Source of the DNA: Ruminococcus sp. zg-924 | GTDB taxonomy: Bacteria; Bacillota; Clostridia; Oscillospirales; Acutalibacteraceae | NCBI RefSeq assembly: GCF_024433635.1 | Contig: NZ_WNJZ01000013.1 | Span: forward strand, 1 to 64,000 | DNA length: 64,000 bases | Reading direction: 5' to 3' | Shown: one piece after another, positions 42,413 to 51,295 of the stretch | Layout of the letters: each line of letters opens with the position of its first letter | Position numbering within the stretch: position 1 is the first letter of the stretch | Notes under the pieces: generated by a model | Databases searched by the model: none | Seen by the model: the letters and a program-made list of their open reading frames with translations, nothing else | What the model was told of the DNA's origin: nothing | Program-made: the position numbers and the translations under genes

Positions 42413-44980
42413 TCAAAACCAAAATTTTTTAAGTTCTTCTGCAGCTGAATCATCACCTTTAGCTACTGCTTTTCTTAGTAAATCTTTTGCCTTATTTTTA
42501 TCTTTTTTCACTCCAATACCGTTTTTATATAGTATTGCGAGTGCTCTTGCTGCTTCAAAACAGCCAGATTCATATGATTCTTTTATGCATTTAAACGCTT
42601 CATCCGGTTTGTTAAGCACAAATGCGTTTATCAGTCCTAACCGACACAATGCATATATCGAATCTTTACGAGCAGCTTTTATATAATAATCAATAGCTTT
42701 TTGAACATCGGTATTTACTTCCCATCCATTTTCCATTATTGTTCCCAAAAGGGAATATACTTTCCCATCATCAAGTTTATCTGCAAAATCTGATAATGCC
42801 CAAACTAAAAAGCTGGGCTCATTATCAAATTTTTCTAAAATCATTTTCTTTACAGAGTCTCTTAGCTCATCTGAAAACTTTCTAATCACAGTATTATCTT
42901 CATTGTGTATAAAATAATCAGGGTGAGTTAAATCCACAAAATATATCCGTGTGAGTAAATACAGCCCTTCATTAATCCCTAATACACTTGCTTTATCGTA
43001 AAGTGTAATAGCGTATTCTATCATATTATCATCGCCGTATTGATACACTAAATCTGCCATTTTAATCATTGTCCATTTCACATCTTCTGAGTCACTAGAA
43101 GATATTAAATGGCTAGCTTTTGAAAGGTACTGCGTTGCTTTGTTTCTGTCTTTTCCCACCCCTATACCTGTAAAAAACATTTCCGACACTTTAATTGTTG
43201 ATAGAATATTGTCGTGATTAGCTGAAGAAAAATACCATTTAAACGCCTCGTGTTCATCTTTTTTAAAATGGAAACCAGTTTCATAAGCAGTTCCCATTAC
43301 TCGTTCAGCTTCATCATATCCATTGTCGGCTGCCTTTTGATACCAATAAAAGCACTTATCTTCATCGTAGAATTCATCTTCAAAATAACGTTGAGCTAAT
43401 ACATATTGTGCAGCTGCGAACCCATTATTAGCAGCCTTAGTTAAATAATAGAATCCTATATCGGTATCATAAAGCTCAAAGTTATTATTAAAGTACCAAA
43501 AAGAGATCATATATTGCGCTCTCTCGTTTCCTAAATCAGCTGCTCTTTTGATATATTGAAACGCTTTGCTTTTATCTGGTTCTATCCCTTCTCCCAGATA
43601 ATATATATATCCTAATCTCATAAGAGCGTTTATATTATCATGTTCAGCTGCTTTCTCATACCATTCACGAGCTTTAACATAATCACGTTTTATGCCTCTT
43701 CCAAAATAAAGCATATCCCCAACAAAATTCTGAGATAAGAAGTGTCCTCTTTCTGCAGCAAATAAAAAGTGCTTATATGCTAGTGAATAATCTTTATCTA
43801 TTCCCATTCCGTAATAGAAAATCTTTCCTAGTTCATAATGACATCTCTTATTACTAGTATGAGAAATAGAAGAAAGCATTTCAAAGCCAATTCTCTCTTG
43901 CTTTTCAACCGGATTTCCATACAAATAACACTTGGCTACTTCTACTTTCGCTGCAACATGTCCTTGAACGCTTGATTTTTCTAACCATTTTAACCCTTCG
44001 TTTGGATTCTTTTCACCAAGCGTTCCATACATTAAGTCAAATCCTAAAAAGTATTGTGCATCGCTATCTCCATATTCACACATCAATACTAAGTTTTTCT
44101 TATTTGCAACATATATTTCTTTTGCCTTTATTTCATTTTTTTCACATCCTTTTCCCATTCGATACATGTCCGCAATCCACGCTTTTGCTAAAGGACAGTT
44201 TTCTGCATCTGCATTATATTTGAAAATACTACGTGCTTTATCATAATTAACATCGCACCCTTTACCAAAATAATACATTTGCGCTAGTTTTGTTCCCGCT
44301 AAAGTATTTCCGTTATTATACGCTTTCTCAAATCGTTCTAGAGCATCCTTAAAATCCTCTTGTACACAAGAACGCATTCCTAATTGATATTCAATATTCT
44401 CAGATTCATACTCGTATTTTTCTTTACAGAAGCCAAATTTAAGACGAGTAAATTTATTCTTTCTCTCAGTATTATTTACAGTTGTCGATTGAAAATCATT
44501 TTCAATGTGTTCCAACTCTGATATTTCAGCTTTTTCAATTTTTCTTTGTTTAGTTAGAGATTGGGCTTTTGTTGAAGAGAGCTCCCATTTTAGCGCTATG
44601 GTAATCCAATTAACCACATTGCTGGCATACTCCTCACTCATAAAGCATTCATCCATAAGCAACCTAAGAGCTTTTTTTATGGCTATCTCTTTTGACTCGT
44701 TTGATGAAGAATCACTGGACAAAAGAACACTAATGAAATCTGTGCTACAGCAGTTCTTTAGTAGTTTGTATTCTTTATTCAAGTGCGGGGCGAAGTCGCT
44801 GAAATATGATAACAATAGTTTTTTCTTCCGAAATACATCAATTCCATATTCTTTCATTATATAGCTCAATATTTCTTCAGGCTTTTTTATTTCTGATTGA
44901 ACAAGACTCTCACCGCAAAACGGACATACTTGTATTGGTTTTGAACTATTCCATTCACTTTTGCATTTTTCACACTTCAT
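42413..44980 (-). CDS. zinc-ribbon, shared-domain, long Sel1-repeat protein C
   Basis: About 855 aa. Residues 3-22 are a zinc ribbon (CEKC...CPFC) and 33-155 the shared domain, both very close to those of the PPDK-like protein (MKEYGIDVFRKKKLL, YFSDFAPHLNKEYKLL). From about 205 to the end there are 15 or more Sel1 repeats (AYKHFLFAAERGHFLSQNFV, ALMRLGYIYYLGEGIEPD). The near-identical N-terminus shows a recent duplication followed by a change of C-terminal module. ATG at 44980 chosen for AGGAG. Confidence 0.85.
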   Translation of the reverse strand: MKCEKCKSEWNSSKPIQVCPFCGESLVQSEIKKPEEILSYIMKEYGIDVFRKKKLLLSYFSDFAPHLNKEYKLLKNCCSTDFISVLLSSDSSSNESKEIAIKKALRLLMDECFMSEEYASNVVNWITIALKWELSSTKAQSLTKQRKIEKAEISELEHIENDFQSTTVNNTERKNKFTRLKFGFCKEKYEYESENIEYQLGMRSCVQEDFKDALERFEKAYNNGNTLAGTKLAQMYYFGKGCDVNYDKARSIFKYNADAENCPLAKAWIADMYRMGKGCEKNEIKAKEIYVANKKNLVLMCEYGDSDAQYFLGFDLMYGTLGEKNPNEGLKWLEKSSVQGHVAAKVEVAKCYLYGNPVEKQERIGFEMLSSISHTSNKRCHYELGKIFYYGMGIDKDYSLAYKHFLFAAERGHFLSQNFVGDMLYFGRGIKRDYVKAREWYEKAAEHDNINALMRLGYIYYLGEGIEPDKSKAFQYIKRAADLGNERAQYMISFWYFNNNFELYDTDIGFYYLTKAANNGFAAAQYVLAQRYFEDEFYDEDKCFYWYQKAADNGYDEAERVMGTAYETGFHFKKDEHEAFKWYFSSANHDNILSTIKVSEMFFTGIGVGKDRNKATQYLSKASHLISSSDSEDVKWTMIKMADLVYQYGDDNMIEYAITLYDKASVLGINEGLYLLTRIYFVDLTHPDYFIHNEDNTVIRKFSDELRDSVKKMILEKFDNEPSFLVWALSDFADKLDDGKVYSLLGTIMENGWEVNTDVQKAIDYYIKAARKDSIYALCRLGLINAFVLNKPDEAFKCIKESYESGCFEAARALAILYKNGIGVKKDKNKAKDLLRKAVAKGDDSAAEELKKFWF

Positions 44981-44996
44981 TTTTTCTCCTATCCAT

Positions 44997-45548
44997 TTAA
45001 CGCTTGATACCGGTACCTTTTGATTTCCCGTGAGTAGTAGAAGCACTTGTTTTACTCGAAGATTCAGTATTACTCTTTATACTTGATTTAAAGCTATCAA
45101 TTTTTTGATTTGCATTGTCATTGCTTTTGCTGGATTGCTTAATTGTTTTTGATAATTTCGTATTTAGGTCGTATAGAGGAGCTTTTGGATGTTGATTACC
45201 CCTAAAACCATTCATTTCTTTTGTTTTGGGATCGTAGTAACCGTTTGTTTTATTATGATAGCTTCCTCGATGAGCACCGTATAAATGCTCTTTTTCGGTC
45301 AAAAACTGAATATTCTTAGAATCACCAGCAAACTTAGGGTATGTACTGACAGATTTCATGTGATGCCCATCATATCCAGAAACAGAACCACGACGTATCA
45401 ATTCTTTCTTTTCTAAATTTGTCCATTGACGAGTGCCTTTACCTTCTAAAACTCGTTGCCTTTCTTCTTTCCAAGCCTGACGAACCGCTTTTTGTCTTTC
45501 CGCAGTCAGTTGTTTCTTTTGCTTAGGTGTTAATGTGCTATTGCTCAT
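44997..45548 (-). CDS. HNH (GHH-type) nuclease toxin
   Basis: About 183 aa. After a basic helical start comes a polymorphic-toxin nuclease domain: GYDGHHMKSVS, then KNIQFLTEKEHLYGAHRGSYH, giving the HH-N-H metal/catalytic pattern of HNH/Endo VII nucleases, and the conserved NGYYDPKTKEM. A low-complexity Ser/Lys-rich tail (SSSKTSASTTHGKSKG) ends in basic residues. It overlaps the SUKH gene by 11 bp, the usual toxin-immunity coupling. No secretion or trafficking domain is present, so delivery or intracellular use is open. Confidence 0.82.
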   Translation of the reverse strand: MSNSTLTPKQKKQLTAERQKAVRQAWKEERQRVLEGKGTRQWTNLEKKELIRRGSVSGYDGHHMKSVSTYPKFAGDSKNIQFLTEKEHLYGAHRGSYHNKTNGYYDPKTKEMNGFRGNQHPKAPLYDLNTKLSKTIKQSSKSNDNANQKIDSFKSSIKSNTESSSKTSASTTHGKSKGTGIKR

Positions 45549-45987
45549 TCTGCTCACCATTTATTTCCACAATATATCCTTTAATCAATTCATCTAACCA
45601 AAATTTTAAATTACTCCATTGATCAAACAATTCATTATTCTCATGATCCCACTGAATAATACACTCTGGTTTCTCCATTTGAATGCACAAATAATCACCA
45701 AAGTTATATTTGCCAAAGATTAGATACTCTTCAGGAATACTCATTGATTTTTTTATAACTTGATTTGCTTTTATCACATCATTTTCGCAATCAATACCAT
45801 AGATAATAGTACCAGGAATAAATATTTCTCCACCGTTAAAAAGACTAATCAACTCTCGATAACTTTCGGGTAATTCAATATTATTTTCCTTTTGGTATTT
45901 CTGAATATCTTCTTTTGAATACGGTGGCATTAATTCGCTATTTCCAATCGACCTTACCTGATTTATCAAATTCTTCATAATTAACAT
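45538..45987 (-). CDS. SUKH (SMI1/KNR4) immunity protein
   Basis: About 149 aa. The motif KYQKENNIELPESYRELISLFNGGEIF is the SUKH signature, followed by FGDYLCIQM and the late WLDELIKGYI helix. SUKH proteins neutralise nuclease toxins. Here it precedes and overlaps the HNH gene. The ATG at 45987 follows AAGGTG. Confidence 0.85.
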   Translation of the reverse strand: MLIMKNLINQVRSIGNSELMPPYSKEDIQKYQKENNIELPESYRELISLFNGGEIFIPGTIIYGIDCENDVIKANQVIKKSMSIPEEYLIFGKYNFGDYLCIQMEKPECIIQWDHENNELFDQWSNLKFWLDELIKGYIVEINGEQNEQ

Positions 45988-46003
45988 AATAATCACCTTG
46001 AAT

Positions 46004-46357
46004 TTAAAATTTATCCCCAGTCACAGTAAACCTTTCTGTGGCTGTTACTATATTTTCCATTGATGTTCCGCACCAGTGGCAAGGTAAGTTTTCTTCACCA
46101 TTCCAACATGTCAACTTTTGGCATGTACCACACTGAACAAAACTTTTTGATCCACAATAAGGACAACCTGGGTATTCTTCTGTTGCAAAAAGATTACCCA
46201 CAACCTTGTTGGTATCATATCCTTCATTTTTTGCGTGCCTAGCGTTTATCTTAAACGCCCAAGTTCTATACCAGTCTCCATCTTTCATCTTTTGGACTCT
46301 AACACCAAAAGCCTTTTTTTCTTTGTTGCACCTAATTAATATAATATTTGCTTCCAT
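46004..46357 (-). CDS. TerY-C-type zinc-binding protein
   Basis: About 117 aa. The C-terminal half carries eight Cys in four pairs (CPYC, CGTC, CW..., CHWC), with GCPYCGSKSFVQCG and LTCWNGEE like the TerY-C metal-binding domain that is normally fused to the C-terminus of TerY VWA proteins. Here it is a separate gene just downstream of a VWA gene. The first 50 residues form a small beta-rich domain. GGAGGAAAG precedes the ATG at 46357. Confidence 0.72.
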   Translation of the reverse strand: MEANIILIRCNKEKKAFGVRVQKMKDGDWYRTWAFKINARHAKNEGYDTNKVVGNLFATEEYPGCPYCGSKSFVQCGTCQKLTCWNGEENLPCHWCGTSMENIVTATERFTVTGDKF

Positions 46358-46377
46358 TTTCTTTCCTCCAGTATTTA

Positions 46378-47460
46378 TTACCATTCATCATCGTCCCAAC
46401 GAGGAGTTTCATCCTGTTTGGAAACTTTTATTAACCAGATATTATCCTTATCGGAAACATAATCTCCGTCTTTTAAGTAAGCTTTAATAAAATTGGCAGT
46501 ACAGCTCAAAAAAACATCTTCTAAACCCTCGTTTATAAATGTTATCTTTCTATCATTAATGGAGCATCGTAATGATGCAATAAATGTTTGCTTAATGCAA
46601 AAACACTCTAATTCATCAAACAAAAAGGTTCTAGCGCTTTGTCTTTTAATACAATAGCTAATACTGATTTTTTCATCGAGTTTGTTGTTTATCAAAACTG
46701 AATGATTCGTTTTTGATAATTCAAAAGCAATAGTAAGGGCTTTATCAGGGGAAGAAGGTCGTATTTGACACAAACAAATGTTTTCTTTATCTAATAAAAC
46801 CAGTTTATTGTTATCACGAGTCATAATTTCAAATACTGAACTATAATCCTCTTCTGATTCTACTTCTAATCCCAATGGTATATCAATTGGAGAAATTATC
46901 TGTTCAAATGCGTCTAATCCATATGGACTAATAATTGCTTCGGTTGTTCTAGTGAATTTTTCTAAATAAGACATATTATTGTCTTTTTCAATAGGAATGG
47001 CTATTCTTAATGAATTATTAAACAGGGAGTTTTTATACAGGTTTTCTATTGCGGTATAAACACCCTTATTTTGTGATGTTGCTGAAAGTAAAGTAATTAT
47101 TGGTTTATAATATCCATACTTTCCAAAGTATCCTTCAAAATATTCTTTTACTAATACTGAATCACATAAATATTCTAATGAATTACACATATCAAAGCAA
47201 AAATCTGATTCTAATTCAGTATAATAAAAATCCTCTATGTTAATAAAACCACTTGTAACGTTTTGCACTTTCCTTAAAGCTGATATTATCAATACTGCAA
47301 TATTATAATCCTTATGTTTCTCCGAAACATCTGATAAAATCTCACCAATAGAATACATAACTTCATTAATGGTTGCAAGAGATTCTCCATTCATTTCATT
47401 TGAATTATCAACTATGAAAATAAATGGCAGCGTTTTTTTGAATGTTTTTTCATTCGACAT
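46378..47460 (-). CDS. VWA-like protein with degenerate MIDAS and Trp/acidic tail
   Basis: A 360-aa protein. Residues 8-200 keep the VWA fold (LPFIFIVDNSNEMNG, IITLLSATSQ) but the MIDAS is degraded: DxSxS reads DNSNE and the DG motif is missing. Residues 215-345 form a beta-rich domain. The last residues PRWDDDEW match the acidic Trp tail of the VWA at 49092 and the VWA pseudogene. GAGG precedes the ATG, which overlaps the small zinc-ribbon gene. Confidence 0.72.
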   Translation of the reverse strand: MSNEKTFKKTLPFIFIVDNSNEMNGESLATINEVMYSIGEILSDVSEKHKDYNIAVLIISALRKVQNVTSGFINIEDFYYTELESDFCFDMCNSLEYLCDSVLVKEYFEGYFGKYGYYKPIITLLSATSQNKGVYTAIENLYKNSLFNNSLRIAIPIEKDNNMSYLEKFTRTTEAIISPYGLDAFEQIISPIDIPLGLEVESEEDYSSVFEIMTRDNNKLVLLDKENICLCQIRPSSPDKALTIAFELSKTNHSVLINNKLDEKISISYCIKRQSARTFLFDELECFCIKQTFIASLRCSINDRKITFINEGLEDVFLSCTANFIKAYLKDGDYVSDKDNIWLIKVSKQDETPRWDDDEW

Positions 47461-47576
47461 ATAATTACCTCTTTATCAATTCTTATTATTTCTTTTCCAC
47501 AAAACGGACAGTATTTTTCTTTTCTATTATTTGAAGCTATTAGTTTCCATTCTTCTTTACAAGCAACACACCGCAT
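47412..47576 (-). CDS. small zinc-ribbon protein overlapping the VWA-like gene
   Basis: A 54-aa frame, MRCVACKEEWKLIAS...KYCPFCGKEI, a ribbon of the same type as the N-termini of the proteins at 37288, 40800 and 42413. An AGGG site lies upstream. Its last 17 codons overlap the start of the VWA-like gene in another frame. It is either a real small gene or the N-terminus of a split fusion. Confidence 0.5.
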   Translation of the reverse strand: MRCVACKEEWKLIASNNRKEKYCPFCGKEIIRIDKEVIICRMKKHSKKRCHLFS

Positions 47577-47637
47577 AAATAACCCTATAAATAAAATCCA
47601 TTTTTTCTAAAACAACTAAATTTGTGATTAATAGCAA

Positions 47638-47668
47638 GAGCTCCACAGTCTTTCGACTGTCGGAGCTC
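47638..47668 (-). terminator. hairpin after the PPM phosphatase gene
   Basis: GAGCTCC-ACAGTC pairs with GACTGT-(C)-GGAGCTC around a TTTC loop, just past the phosphatase stop. No clear U-run, so it may only reduce read-through to the zinc-ribbon and VWA-like genes. Confidence 0.5.
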
Positions 47669-47691
47669 CATGTTCGTTTTAATGCATTGAA

Positions 47692-49059
47692 TTAATCTGT
47701 TGCGCTTTTTAATGCGTTCAACTTTTCGACTGTTTCTTGTCTTTTTCTCTTATAATCTTCGTACTTGTCTATATAAGGGAAATATTGGGATTCAATCTTT
47801 TCCTTGCTTTCTTCTACGATAACAAGTTCATTCTCTGCATCGGCTAATTCGAGATGAAGCTGCGCCAGCTTATCTTTTAATTGAGATAGGTTATCTGCAG
47901 AACCAGATAGTAGCTTTATCAAGTCAACAGCCATACTTGGAAGTCCATTAAATTGATCAGCGTGTTCATCCATTTTTTTCTGCTGAACCTGTATTTCGTT
48001 TGCAATGTCGTTGCATTGCTTTTTTAACAATTCGACCTTAGATTTAGCTTTTTCATATTCAGAACAAATCTTGGTATATTTATTCTTCAAATATTCGAAC
48101 TTACCACCGTTTTCAATAGAGTTAATTCTATCAGTATATATTGCTATTTCATCCTCTATGTCTACTAACTTGTTCAATTCTGAAAAATCATCTAAGAAAC
48201 ACTTCGTTCTTTCAATATCAACAATACCACATACAGTTACATCATCTGCACTTCCGTTCTCACTTAAACGGCTCAACTCTGTTGATAGATAATTTTCTAA
48301 TTCTTCAATACCGTTTTCACATGCATATTTAAGTAATTCTCGATAATAGGCGTGCATTTTTTCCATAGACATAGGAAAACTATCTTCCACTCCATCGCTA
48401 CCCGCTACACAAGCAATTACCGGATTCTCGTCCAAATCAATAATATAATAGCGACAACTCTGAGCTGCATCTGGATCACAGAGAGATGTTGTAGCGTTTG
48501 CTAGACATCTATCATCCCAAGGTATGGGTTGTGATACATTTCCTTTGCAATCAAACACATCGCATCTTCCATCACCTTGCTGTAACAGTAATAAATATCT
48601 CTCCGTTAATAGAGCTGATATTAATGTAGTGCCATAAGCTTTTTCAATCATCTTTCCCTTAATAAAATTGGGAGAATATAAGGGGGCATTTGAAAGTTCT
48701 TCCGCTGAAAACGGATTGTTTTCAAAGTCTTGATATACTTTCTCCGTCCACTTGCTTACAATACTATTGATTAAATGTGCAATTATCTTATTTGATTCGT
48801 GCTTATCGTTGAGCAAAAGGTCATCCCAGTTCTGCTGTTGAATCTCTTTGGAAAATGTTTCGAGTTCATCACAAACGACTTCGCAAATATACTGAGAACC
48901 TAAAGAACTTCTTATGCAATTAGAATCGCCGTGACCATCGGCAACAGCAAAAATCTTTGCTGTGCCGAGATCGCGCTTCATACCATAATCCTCACAAGGA
49001 ATGTCTTTTTTTATATGACTGTAACCTCTAACTCGGTTATAGAAAACATCATATGACAA
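47692..49059 (-). CDS. PP2C/PPM Ser/Thr phosphatase with coiled-coil tail (TerY-P triad)
   Basis: A 455-aa protein. Residues 1-280 are a PP2C domain with the metal motifs in order: EDYG, AVADGHGDS, VAGSDGVEDS, SADDVTVCGIV. It should dephosphorylate Ser/Thr using two Mn or Mg ions. Residues 310-450 are a long coiled coil (EYEKAKSKVELLKKQCND...). It lies between the intact VWA gene and the VWA-like gene, in the kinase-VWA-phosphatase order of the TerY-P triad. All catalytic Asp are present. Confidence 0.88.
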   Translation of the reverse strand: MSYDVFYNRVRGYSHIKKDIPCEDYGMKRDLGTAKIFAVADGHGDSNCIRSSLGSQYICEVVCDELETFSKEIQQQNWDDLLLNDKHESNKIIAHLINSIVSKWTEKVYQDFENNPFSAEELSNAPLYSPNFIKGKMIEKAYGTTLISALLTERYLLLLQQGDGRCDVFDCKGNVSQPIPWDDRCLANATTSLCDPDAAQSCRYYIIDLDENPVIACVAGSDGVEDSFPMSMEKMHAYYRELLKYACENGIEELENYLSTELSRLSENGSADDVTVCGIVDIERTKCFLDDFSELNKLVDIEDEIAIYTDRINSIENGGKFEYLKNKYTKICSEYEKAKSKVELLKKQCNDIANEIQVQQKKMDEHADQFNGLPSMAVDLIKLLSGSADNLSQLKDKLAQLHLELADAENELVIVEESKEKIESQYFPYIDKYEDYKRKRQETVEKLNALKSATD

Positions 49060-49091
49060 GGAAATCTCTCCTCTCTAAATCCGAGTTTAGT

Positions 49092-49886
49092 TTAATTCCA
49101 ATCGTCATTATCGGCTCCCCAGCCATTGTCACCATCATCTCCACCAAATCCATCGTCTCCACCAAAATCATCACCAGAATCGCCAATAATAACGGGATCA
49201 TTCTCGTCGCCTTTTTCAAGCTCTTTAACCGCTGTTTCAGCAATTTCGTCGCCCTTTGCATCTCCAGCGACACGAGATTGTCCAGCTAACAGTGAGGCTG
49301 ATACAGATACCGCTACAATCAAATCCTTTAATTGTTCGGTATCATTAGTGCTAATTACTGCTTCTGAGTTGCCAACTAGTTCTTTCAAAACTTCCACATC
49401 GGCATCATCGCCAATTGCTATAGCAACTTTTCTAGAATCTTTGAACCATCTGTTGTTTTCGGTAACTGACTTTAACTCTTTCTTCCAGTTATCGGTGGGA
49501 CCACCATCGCTCATAAAAATAATAACAGGAAGGCTAAATCCGGTCTCACTAACCAAAAAGGCACTGCGGCTTAGTTTTGAACCAAGCTCTTTCAATGCTT
49601 CTCCCAAGTCAGTTACTCCACCAGCGGTTGCATCATTCCAATAAAAATCTTCCAAAGCAACAAGTCCGCCTTTTGTTATCCATTTTGCTCCTGAAGAAAA
49701 CTCCAAAGCAGCAATTTTAATCTCAGATTCGGGTAAATCGCTTGCTTTCTCACGAAGAACCTCTTCGCAGTCATGCATCGCTTCGTTTACTGCTGAAATA
49801 CGATCTCCGGACATACTGCCAGAAGTGTCAATTGCATAAATGATTGGTAAAACCTTCTTAATTTTTTCTGTTCCTTGTGCAGGCAT
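49092..49886 (-). CDS. TerY-like VWA protein, intact MIDAS, acidic Gly/Asp tail
   Basis: A 264-aa protein. VWA domain with complete MIDAS: YAIDTSGSMSGDR, GGVTDLGEAL, FMSDGGPTDNW. It ends with a Gly/Asp-rich tail closing on WGADNDDWN, probably a flexible phospho- or metal-sensitive tail. It lies between the kinase and the phosphatase, the arrangement that defines the TerY-P triad. The tail is typical for TerY-type proteins of this locus. An AAGGAGGAT site precedes the ATG. Confidence 0.88.
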   Translation of the reverse strand: MPAQGTEKIKKVLPIIYAIDTSGSMSGDRISAVNEAMHDCEEVLREKASDLPESEIKIAALEFSSGAKWITKGGLVALEDFYWNDATAGGVTDLGEALKELGSKLSRSAFLVSETGFSLPVIIFMSDGGPTDNWKKELKSVTENNRWFKDSRKVAIAIGDDADVEVLKELVGNSEAVISTNDTEQLKDLIVAVSVSASLLAGQSRVAGDAKGDEIAETAVKELEKGDENDPVIIGDSGDDFGGDDGFGGDDGDNGWGADNDDWN

Positions 49887-49899
49887 ATTTTTATCCTCC

Positions 49900-51201
49900 T
49901 TAATTTAACTCAATTTTTTTATCAAACGCTTCAATTATAATACCACTCTTGAATGGAACAACACCTTTTGCTGGAACTTGATTAACTTTTCCGCTTGGCG
50001 TAGTTGCTTGAATAATATCTGGAAGCATATTTTTATAACCCAAAACGCTTGGATTATCTGGCTTTGATACAATCAATCCGACAGGTGTCAACGCGTCATC
50101 AGCATTACACATTCCCAATTGACATCTATAGATTCTAGAACCCTTTACTGCTGTTACAGTATATTGTGGGAGTTTGATAGAATGCTTAATTACAACGGGC
50201 TTTCCGCAATTATCACATTTAGTTGTTGTTGCGTTTTGCACAAATACCTCGTTTCCACAAGAACACCTTACTATATCGCTTCTAAATCTAGTTAATACTT
50301 TAACCCAATCCAGTTCTCTTAAGCGTCTGTTTGGATCTTTTAGCGCTTCTTGACTAAACGCTTTAACAAATTCATCTTTCAAATATTTGGGCATACAGTT
50401 CCAAATATCTATAACCCAACCTTGCAGTTTCCTATCCGGACGATTAGAAGAGTTGTTAGGATCAAAAATAAATAAAGGATCTGATCCATATAATTTATCC
50501 TGAATCTTGTCAGTTAATACAGTTGAATCAACCCATCTCTTTCCTTCTAACGGATTGTTTGTAAAAAGAATTAAAAAAAGAATAGCAGCTAACGAATATC
50601 TATCAGACTGTTTATTAGGAAGTACTTTTCCTTTTCCAACAACTATTTCAGGAGCCATATATCCAGCCTTTCCTAAAATACCTGTTGTTGTACCATCTGG
50701 AGCCACATTATCATTGTCACAGATCAATACATCACCATTTTTAGGGTTAATGAAAAAGTTTCCGTCATTCAAGTCCTGATAACTATATCCATTATTATGT
50801 AGAATTCTAAACGCAGAAACAATTCGAATGCAAACCTCTGTAGCTGCTTTAAATGAACCTAAGTTGTACTTCTTAGAACCAAGTATTTTACTTAATTCGT
50901 AATAACCTTCTGGTCTTAGATCCATCAGATATCCAAACGAACCTTCCGTTCTCTCTGTTACAGCTTCGGGCCACAAAAAAGCCTTATCAGGAGATCCCTT
51001 ATCTGCATTTCTTTTCAGATTGTCATAAAACGCATCCGGATTTCGCAATGATGACGGCTTATACCATTTAAGCGCTTTCTTTTTTCCGCCGTACTCGACA
51101 AGGTATACATAACCTTGTCCACCTTCACCAATGTTTTTGATGATTTTAATCTGTGCTCCGAAATTGGTCTTTAAAACCTTTCCCGGTTCAAATTGTGCCA
51201 T
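49900..51201 (-). CDS. TerY-P Ser/Thr kinase with zinc ribbon
   Basis: About 433 aa. Kinase domain 20-300 with glycine loop GEGGQGYVYLVEY, Lys in KKKALKWYK, catalytic loop YQDLNDGNFF (Asp and Asn kept), metal Asp in ICDNDN and APE in MAPEIV. A zinc ribbon (CSCGNE...CDNCGK, about 320-345) and a beta-rich C-terminal domain follow. The start at 51201 (MAQFEPG) is 10 nt after AGGAG; 51207 is also possible. Active counterpart of the pseudokinase at 38689. It lies 13 bp upstream of the VWA gene, in one operon. Confidence 0.87.
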   Translation of the reverse strand: MAQFEPGKVLKTNFGAQIKIIKNIGEGGQGYVYLVEYGGKKKALKWYKPSSLRNPDAFYDNLKRNADKGSPDKAFLWPEAVTERTEGSFGYLMDLRPEGYYELSKILGSKKYNLGSFKAATEVCIRIVSAFRILHNNGYSYQDLNDGNFFINPKNGDVLICDNDNVAPDGTTTGILGKAGYMAPEIVVGKGKVLPNKQSDRYSLAAILFLILFTNNPLEGKRWVDSTVLTDKIQDKLYGSDPLFIFDPNNSSNRPDRKLQGWVIDIWNCMPKYLKDEFVKAFSQEALKDPNRRLRELDWVKVLTRFRSDIVRCSCGNEVFVQNATTTKCDNCGKPVVIKHSIKLPQYTVTAVKGSRIYRCQLGMCNADDALTPVGLIVSKPDNPSVLGYKNMLPDIIQATTPSGKVNQVPAKGVVPFKSGIIIEAFDKKIELN

Positions 51202-51295
51202 TACCATACCACTCCTTTGATTGTTATTTTGGCAATTTATCAAACATAGATTGTTTTATAAAACTAATTTAGACTATAAATGAGCATTTAAACAA

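Noticed and set aside
49053-49644. Long plus-strand ORFs opposite the VWA gene
   Set aside because: They mirror the Asp/Gly/Ser-rich coding strand of the VWA gene and lack start signals; shadows of the real gene.
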